Source: Reyranella sp.
GTDB lineage: Bacteria > Pseudomonadota > Alphaproteobacteria > Reyranellales > Reyranellaceae
Assembly: GCA_019745575.1 (NCBI GenBank)
Contig: JAIETA010000127.1
Coordinates: 1-44,351, forward strand
DNA length: 44,351 nucleotides
Reading direction: 5' to 3'
Shown: positions 39,940 through 44,351 of the stretch, piece by piece
Layout: every line of letters starts with the position of its first letter
How positions within the stretch are numbered: the stretch's first letter is position 1
Program-made: the position numbers and the translations under genes
Notes under the pieces: generated by a model
Database searches by the model: none
The model's input: only the letters and a program-made list of their open reading frames with translations
What the model was told of the DNA's origin: nothing

Positions 39940-41103
39940 ATGACATCCTCGGCCTCGATCGACATGCTGCAGCGCCTGGTGGCGTTCGACACAACCTCGC
40001 GCAACTCCAACCTCGACCTGATCCGCTTCATCCAGGCCTATCTCGATGGGCACGGCGTCGCCAGCACCCTGGTGCCCAACGACGAGGGCACCAAGGCCAA
40101 CCTGTTCGCCTCGATCGGACCCGAGCGCGAAGGCGGCATCGTGCTGTCGGGTCACACCGACGTCGTGCCGGTCGACGGCCAGGCCTGGGTGAGCGACCCC
40201 TGGACGCTCACCGAGAAACCCGACGGCAATCTCTACGGCCGCGGCACCTGCGACATGAAGGGCTTCATCGCCGCCTGCCTCGCCCACGTGCCGGCACTGA
40301 AGACGGCAAAGCTGAAGGTGCCGATGCACTTCGCCTTCAGCTACGACGAGGAGATCGGCTGCCTCGGCGCCCACTCGCTGGCCGAGCGGCTGGTCGGCTC
40401 GGTGCCGCGGCCGCAGGCGGTGATCGTGGGCGAGCCCACCATGATGGGCGTGGTCAACGCGCAGAACGCCGGCGGCGGCATCATCACCACCTTCACCGGC
40501 GTCGAGGCGCATTCCTCGATGACCCATCTCGGCGTCAGCGCCATCCATTTCGCCGGCGACTTCATCCACTGGCTGAACGAGCTGCAGGTCGAGCTGGCGC
40601 AAAGGAAGCGCACCGACATCGACACCGTGCCCGGCCACACCACCATCAACGTCGGCATCGTGAGCGGCGGCACCGCCGGCAACATCCTGGCCCGCGAATG
40701 CACGCTCAACTGGGGCTATCGCACCTTGCCCGGCGACGATGCCTGGGAAGTCCAGCGCCGTGCCGAGAAGTACGTGGCCGAGCTGCTGCTGCCCCGGATG
40801 AAGGCCAGGCATCCCGACGCCGACATCTCCATCCGGCGCCGCTCCTTCGTACCTGGGCTGAAACCAGAGGAGAACGAGGCGGCGGCGACGCTCGCCCTGC
40901 AATGGACCGGCGGCAACCGCACCTACGCCGTGCCCTACGGCACCGAGGCCGGCATCTTCCGCGGCCACGGCATCCCGACCGTCATCTGCGGCCCCGGCGA
41001 CATTTCCCAGGCGCATCAGCCCAACGAGTTCGTCGCCCGCTCCCAGATGGATGCCTGCGACACCTTCATCGCCCGCATGATCGGCTGGGCCGAGCGCCAG
41101 TAG
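39940..41103 (+). CDS. argE: acetylornithine deacetylase (M20 family)
   Basis: The 387-residue protein is an M20 metallohydrolase. Metal and catalytic residues are His72 and Asp74 (SGHTDVVP), the bridging Asp105 (GTCDMKG), Glu137-Glu138 (YDEEIG), the acidic ligand in VGEPT and the C-terminal His in QAHQPNEF. The middle lid/dimerisation domain (about 180-295) is present. Overall layout and the SGHTDVVPVDGQAW block match ArgE, which releases ornithine from N-acetylornithine in arginine synthesis; a related acyl-amino-acid deacylase cannot be excluded. ATG at 39940 is preferred; an ATG at 39925 is possible. It is divergent from tRNA-Ser and is followed by a 311-bp gap. Confidence 0.87.
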   Translation: MTSSASIDMLQRLVAFDTTSRNSNLDLIRFIQAYLDGHGVASTLVPNDEGTKANLFASIGPEREGGIVLSGHTDVVPVDGQAWVSDPWTLTEKPDGNLYGRGTCDMKGFIAACLAHVPALKTAKLKVPMHFAFSYDEEIGCLGAHSLAERLVGSVPRPQAVIVGEPTMMGVVNAQNAGGGIITTFTGVEAHSSMTHLGVSAIHFAGDFIHWLNELQVELAQRKRTDIDTVPGHTTINVGIVSGGTAGNILARECTLNWGYRTLPGDDAWEVQRRAEKYVAELLLPRMKARHPDADISIRRRSFVPGLKPEENEAAATLALQWTGGNRTYAVPYGTEAGIFRGHGIPTVICGPGDISQAHQPNEFVARSQMDACDTFIARMIGWAERQ

Positions 41104-41115
41104 CGGGCAGACATC

Positions 41116-41166
41116 CCGTGTTCCGATCCCGGCCGTGTTCCGATCCAGGCCGTGTTCCGATCCTGG
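41116..41166. repeat. three tandem 17-bp repeats
   Basis: CCGTGTTCCGATCCNGG occurs three times back to back (41116-41132, 41133-41149, 41150-41166). The copies are identical except at position 15, which is C, A and T in turn. The array starts 12 bp after the argE stop. It is non-coding as far as I can see. It looks like slippage-generated tandem DNA; a protein-binding role is possible but unsupported. The remaining gap to 41415 holds a hairpin, an AT-rich stretch and a palindrome, listed separately. Confidence 0.9.
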
Positions 41167-41230
41167 GTCGATGGGCGACACAATCCGCCCCTGTCAACGC
41201 CTTGATCCGCCTCGCTTAACCGCCAGTCAG

Positions 41231-41251
41231 GCCGGACTCGGCGAGTCCGGC
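41231..41251. terminator. GC-rich hairpin downstream of argE
   Basis: GCCGGACTC, loop GGC, then GAGTCCGGC make a perfect 9-bp stem. It lies 127 bp after the argE stop and is followed by TCCCTCGGACATTTGG, with no true T run, so termination would be weak or factor-assisted. It could also be a binding site. Confidence 0.4.
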
Positions 41252-41368
41252 TCCCTCGGACATTTGGCCCCGCCGCCTTTCATTTCCTATCAAAGAATAC
41301 CCGGCACGTAAGAATCTAGCAGCCGTCGTGGTCGTCACTCGTTAACATCCTATAGAACGCCTATCGAC

Positions 41369-41384
41369 GCGTCAAGCTTGACGC
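41369..41384. promoter_or_regulatory. perfect 16-bp palindrome upstream of the FMN dehydrogenase gene
   Basis: GCGTCAAGCTTGACGC is its own reverse complement and lies 30 bp before the start codon of the gene at 41415. A TATAGA-like -10 box (41351-41356) sits just upstream, so the site would overlap the early transcribed region. Position and perfect symmetry suggest a dimeric regulator's operator; no regulator gene is adjacent. Confidence 0.5.
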
Positions 41385-41414
41385 CAGCCACGCCGTGCCT
41401 CCCGATCTCTCGCC

Positions 41415-42632
41415 ATGAAAAGTCCGCCCTTCGCCCGCCGCCGCGCCAGCCGCCGGCGGTTCCTGAAGTACCTCGCCGCCAGTCCACTCGCTGCCACCGG
41501 CGAGGCCGCCTGGGCGCAGGCGGCCGGCGCGCCGGACAAGACGATCGCCGCGCCGGGCGAGGCGCTCAACGTGTTCGACTTCGAGCCGGCGATGCAGAAG
41601 GCGGTACCGCCGGCGCACTTCGCCTACATGGCGACCGGCAGCGACGGCGAAGCGACGCTGCGCGCCAACCGCGAAGGCTTCCAGAAGTTCCAGCTCCGGC
41701 CGCGCCGCCTGATCGATGTGACCTCGCCCGACCTCGGTATGGAACTATTCGGTCGTCGCTATGCCAGCCCGATCGCGATCGCCCCAACCGGCTCGAACCG
41801 CGCGTTCCACGAGGACGGCGAACTCGCCGTCGCCCGCGCCGCGCGCGCCGGCGACCACCTGCAGATGCTGTCGACCGTGGCAACCGCCTCGATCGAGGAG
41901 GCGATCGCGGCGCGCGGCCAGCCGCTGTGGTTCCAGCTCTATCCGACCAACAAGTGGGAGCTCGGCGAGGCGATGGCCCGGCGCGCCGAGAAAGCCGGCG
42001 TGGAGACCATCGTGGTGACGGTCGACGTGCTGGCGCGGCAGAACTGGGAGACGCTGGCACGTGCCTGGCGCGCCGATCCCCGTTCCTGCGCCTCGTGCCA
42101 CGGCCTGGGATTGAAGAGCTTCGTCGAACGTAAGCCCAATTTCAGCGGCCTCGACGTTTCCAGCATCACCAGCACCGGCGCCACCAACCTCACCTGGGAT
42201 TTCCTGAAGCGCCTGCGCGACATGGTGAAGACGCGGATCGTCGTAAAGGGACTGCTGACGCCCGAGGACGCGCTGCTCGCCGTCGACAATGGACTCGACG
42301 GCATCGTGGTGTCGAACCACGGCGGCCGCGCCGAGGACAACGGCGTCTCGACCATCGAGGTGCTGCCCGAGATCCTCGAGGTGGTCGACGGCCGCGTGCC
42401 CGTGCTGGTCGACTCGGGGTTCCGCCGCGGTACCGACATCGTGAAGGCGCTGGCCATGGGCGCGCGCGGCGTCTGCATCGGCCGGCCCTACCTGTGGGGG
42501 CTGGGTGCCTTCGGCCAGGCCGGCGCCGAGCGCGTGCTCGGCCTGCTGATGCAGGAGACCCGCGCCGCCATGATGCAGATGGGCGCGCCTTCACTGAAAC
42601 AACTCACGCCGACCATGGTGAAACGGGCATAA
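41415..42632 (+). CDS. Tat-exported FMN-dependent alpha-hydroxy-acid dehydrogenase with CXXCH motif
   Basis: The 405-residue protein begins with a consensus twin-arginine signal (SRRRFLKYLAASPLAA, residues 12-27, with AWAQA cleavage near 36). The rest is the FMN TIM barrel of lactate/glycolate/mandelate dehydrogenases: IAIAPTGSN, WFQLYPT, VTVD, Lys278 (VVKG), catalytic His302 and Arg305 (SNHGGR) and DSGFRRGTDIVKALAMGA. After TVD the usual PxxGxRxxDxRN is replaced by a segment containing CASCH (Cys225-His229), a haem-c attachment motif. If used, it could carry electrons from FMN to a periplasmic acceptor. I have a faint recollection of similar motifs in related proteins, which should be checked. 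A palindrome lies upstream, and a membrane protein gene follows 7 bp later. Confidence 0.85.
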   Translation: MKSPPFARRRASRRRFLKYLAASPLAATGEAAWAQAAGAPDKTIAAPGEALNVFDFEPAMQKAVPPAHFAYMATGSDGEATLRANREGFQKFQLRPRRLIDVTSPDLGMELFGRRYASPIAIAPTGSNRAFHEDGELAVARAARAGDHLQMLSTVATASIEEAIAARGQPLWFQLYPTNKWELGEAMARRAEKAGVETIVVTVDVLARQNWETLARAWRADPRSCASCHGLGLKSFVERKPNFSGLDVSSITSTGATNLTWDFLKRLRDMVKTRIVVKGLLTPEDALLAVDNGLDGIVVSNHGGRAEDNGVSTIEVLPEILEVVDGRVPVLVDSGFRRGTDIVKALAMGARGVCIGRPYLWGLGAFGQAGAERVLGLLMQETRAAMMQMGAPSLKQLTPTMVKRA

Positions 42633-42639
42633 TGCCGGC

Positions 42640-43122
42640 ATGGCGATAGAGCTTCTCACCGTCTTCCACACCACGATCAGCCTGGTGGCCATCGCCGCCG
42701 GCCTCGTCGTCGTGTGGGGCATGCTGGGGGCGCAGCGGATGACGGGCCTCACCGCCCTGTTCCTGGCGACGACGCTGGCCACCAGCGCGACGGGGTTCCT
42801 CTTCCCCTTCACGCGGTTCGGGCTGGGCCACGGCATCGGCCTGCTGTCGCTGGTCGTGCTGGTGCCCACCCTGCTGGCGCTCTACCGCTTCCGCCTGAGC
42901 AGACCATGGCGCTGGATCTACGTCGTGGGCGCCGTCGCCGTCTTGTGGCTCAACGTCGTCGTCGGCATCGCCCAGCTGTTCGGCCGGGTGGCGTTCCTGC
43001 GCGCGCTGGCGCCGCGACAATCCGAGCCGCCGTTCCTGATCGCCCAGCTCACCGTCCTGGCGCTCTTCATCCTGCTGGGCGCGCTCGCGGTGCGCCGTTT
43101 CCGCCCCGTCGCGCCGGCCTAA
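42640..43122 (+). CDS. small integral membrane protein, unknown function
   Basis: The 160-residue protein has five hydrophobic segments (about 5-28, 38-57, 65-85, 92-113 and 133-152) and a basic C-terminus (VRRFRPVAPA), with little soluble sequence. I do not recognise a named family. ATG at 42640 comes 7 bp after the stop of the Tat-exported dehydrogenase, so it may be a membrane partner of that enzyme, for instance an anchor or electron acceptor, but no haem-binding histidine pair is evident. Its stop overlaps that of the convergent DUF3574 gene by 4 bp. Confidence 0.75.
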   Translation: MAIELLTVFHTTISLVAIAAGLVVVWGMLGAQRMTGLTALFLATTLATSATGFLFPFTRFGLGHGIGLLSLVVLVPTLLALYRFRLSRPWRWIYVVGAVAVLWLNVVVGIAQLFGRVAFLRALAPRQSEPPFLIAQLTVLALFILLGALAVRRFRPVAPA

Positions 43123-43544
43123 GACCCGGCGCAGAGCGCCTGTTCGGTGCGGAACACGGCGTGCTGGCCGAAGCGCTGGTTGTAGGCCGCGACGATCTCG
43201 CGGACCTTCTCGTGGTGCGCCGGCGCGTCGAACACCACGACGATCAACAGCTTGGTCCGCTCGCGCCCGTCCTGGTTCGCCACGGCGCGGGACTGGCCGG
43301 CCACGTTGATCACGCTGAGGCCGTCGGGAAAGCGCGGCGTCACGACCTCGGCCACGAACGCCGCCCACTCCGCCTCGCTCACCTCGCCACCCGGTTTGTC
43401 GCGTCCGAAGTAGAGATTGACCTCGACCGCCGGCTTGAGCGGCGCGGTACAGGCGGGAGCCGATGGCGGCGACTGCGCGCTGGATTGCGAGCCGGCGGCC
43501 AGGCCGCCCAGCGCCAGAAGAAAGAAGAAAGCGAGTTTCGTCAT
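43119..43544 (-). CDS. exported DUF3574 protein
   Basis: The 141-residue product has a signal peptide (MTKLAFFFLLALGGLAAGSQ) and a single domain with DUF3574 hallmarks: VNLYFGRDKPGGEVSEAEWAAFVAEVVTPRFPDGLSV, a middle VANQDGRERTKLLIVV and a C-terminal REIVAAYNQRFGQHAVFRTEQALC. The function of this periplasmic domain is unknown. ATGs at 43559 and 43544 are both usable; I choose the second because it gives a compact signal peptide. It converges on the membrane-protein gene, sharing 4 bp. Confidence 0.82.
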   Translation of the reverse strand: MTKLAFFFLLALGGLAAGSQSSAQSPPSAPACTAPLKPAVEVNLYFGRDKPGGEVSEAEWAAFVAEVVTPRFPDGLSVINVAGQSRAVANQDGRERTKLLIVVVFDAPAHHEKVREIVAAYNQRFGQHAVFRTEQALCAGS

Positions 43545-43596
43545 TGCACCAGATTTCATGGCCTGAAACGCGCCACTCCAGTGGCACACTCCCCAA

Positions 43597-44223
43597 CTAG
43601 TTCAGATACGGCACCGCCATGCCCTTGGTCACGGCGGGTCGGGCGTTGACGATGTCGTACCAGCGCTTGACGTTGGGAAAGTCGGCGAGGTTCACGGTGT
43701 GCCACTCGTGGCGTGCCGCCCAGGGGAAGATCGACATGTCGGCAATGGTGTAGTCGGCGCCGACCACGAAGGCGTTCGCGGCGAGCTGCTTGTCGAGCAC
43801 GCCGTAGAGGCGCTTGGCCTCGTCGACATAGCGCTTGATGCCGTACTCGACCTTGGACGGTGCGGCGCGCAGGAAATGATGCGCCTGGCCCAGCATCGGA
43901 CCGAAGCCGCCCATCTGCCACATCAGCCATTGCAGCGTGTCGTAGCGGCGGGCGCCGTCGGCCGGCAGGAACTTTTTCGTCTTCTCCGCCAGGTAGATCA
44001 GGATCGCGCCCGACTCGAAGACGCTGAGCGGCTTGCCGCCCGGCCCGTCGGGATCGACGATGGCGGGGATGCGGTTGTTGGGGCTGATCGCCAGGAACTC
44101 GGCCTTGAACTGTTCGCCCTTGGAGATGTCGACCTTGTGGACGCTGTAGGGCAGCCCGCATTCTTCGAGCATGATGGAGACCTTGCGGCCGTTGGGCGTG
44201 CCCCAGGTGTGAAGTTCGATCAT
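43597..44223 (-). CDS. yfcG: YfcG-like glutathione S-transferase (disulfide-bond reductase type)
   Basis: The 208-residue protein closely follows the YfcG/Ure2p-like GST pattern: TPNGRKVSIMLEECGLPY with the key Thr/Asn at the glutathione thiol, EFLAISPNNRIPAIVD, FESGAILIYLAEKT, TLQWLMWQMGGFGPMLGQAHHF and the C-terminal ADYTIADMSIFPW. YfcG-type proteins reduce disulfides with glutathione and lack a classic catalytic cysteine or serine. ATG at 44223 starts the frame; the next gene upstream on this strand ends at 44266, so the two may be co-transcribed. It is unlike the GST at 8961-9575. Confidence 0.85.
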   Translation of the reverse strand: MIELHTWGTPNGRKVSIMLEECGLPYSVHKVDISKGEQFKAEFLAISPNNRIPAIVDPDGPGGKPLSVFESGAILIYLAEKTKKFLPADGARRYDTLQWLMWQMGGFGPMLGQAHHFLRAAPSKVEYGIKRYVDEAKRLYGVLDKQLAANAFVVGADYTIADMSIFPWAARHEWHTVNLADFPNVKRWYDIVNARPAVTKGMAVPYLN

Positions 44224-44265
44224 CCCGACAATTCCCCGTTCATTGCAAAAGAGTTCAGCCGCCGT

Positions 44266-44351
44266 TCAGGCGAAGTCGCTGTCGTTGTTGCCGTCGTCGA
44301 AGCCCGCGGTGTCGTAATCCTCGGCAGGCTGCGGCGGCTCGGCGGACGCCT
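44266..44351 (-). CDS. C-terminal end of a protein with an acidic, low-complexity tail (partial)
   Basis: The minus-strand frame open at the window edge encodes 27 or so residues rich in Asp, Asn, Glu and Pro (PPQPAEDYDTAGFDDGNNDSDFA) before a TGA at 44268-44266. The rest lies outside the window, so no family can be given. Clean codon use and the stop 42 bp before the YfcG-like gene suggest a real gene end. Such acidic tails are common in small bacterial envelope or stress proteins. Confidence 0.45.
   Translation of the reverse strand, partial: ASAEPPQPAEDYDTAGFDDGNNDSDFA

Noticed and set aside
41116..41166. CRISPR-like array.
   Set aside because: The 17-bp units abut directly with no spacers, and no cas genes are present.
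1..44351. Prophage, transposon or genomic-island boundary.
   Set aside because: No integrase, transposase, terminal repeats or tRNA-linked attachment duplication was found; the tRNA-Ser gene is complete with no repeated 3' end nearby.

Overview
The window is GC-rich DNA (roughly two thirds G+C by eye) with tightly packed genes, many 4-bp ATGA/GTGA overlaps and many GTG starts. Gene content points to an alphaproteobacterium with a large catabolic genome: tripartite-type binding protein, several amidases, GMC oxidoreductase, core-MetE-like proteins and an NAD-dependent Fds-type formate dehydrogenase. A Reyranella- or Bradyrhizobium-like organism is my inference from gene style only; no rRNA or other phylogenetic marker is present. 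I see no insertion sequence, prophage or CRISPR array.

Layout. 1-260: start of a minus-strand gene that leaves the window, with a strong sigma-70 promoter and a leader hairpin, back to back with a VapBC toxin-antitoxin pair (260-945). 949-5216: a DapA-like aldolase/dehydratase facing away from an FAH-family protein, an amidase and an RluA-type pseudouridine synthase. 5200-8935 (minus): a NEW3-domain protein, an ABC-2 ATPase and permease, and an uncharacterised protein that appears to start at a CTG codon. 8961-13535 (minus): glutathione transferase, zinc alcohol dehydrogenase, alpha/beta hydrolase, an M24-fold protein without its metal ligands, and an IclR regulator. 13674-18411 (plus): binding protein, Rieske oxygenase, glutamine-synthetase-like ligase, LysE exporter and CutA. 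18426-24618: cupin, VOC, TetR, nitronate monooxygenase, LysR, a 34-residue lipoprotein, an amidase and a core-MetE-like enzyme. 24615-30828: two divergent groups (SnoaL-like, amidohydrolase and PepSY-like on minus; GMC oxidoreductase, second MetE-like protein and D-2-hydroxyacid dehydrogenase on plus). 30839-37264 (minus): fdsGBAD formate dehydrogenase followed by an MFS transporter. 37407-39060 (plus): MarC-like and SGNH proteins. 39069-39792 (minus): a carboxymuconolactone-decarboxylase/AhpD-like gene and tRNA-Ser(GCU). 39940-44351: argE, a Tat-exported FMN dehydrogenase, a membrane protein, a DUF3574 protein, a YfcG-like transferase and the tail of one further gene.

The most striking observation is at 39069-39614. 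A full-length CMD/AhpD-like reading frame is interrupted by one in-frame TGA exactly where the second cysteine of the redox CXXC motif belongs. The TGA is followed 12 nt later by a perfect 8-bp hairpin with a G-starting loop, the position expected of a bacterial SECIS element. This is either a CXXU selenoprotein or a very recent nonsense change or sequencing error. Other points of interest are a CXXCH haem-c motif inside a Tat-exported flavoenzyme, an M24 protein without metal ligands, the Rieske plus gamma-glutamyl-ligase pairing, and the CTG start.
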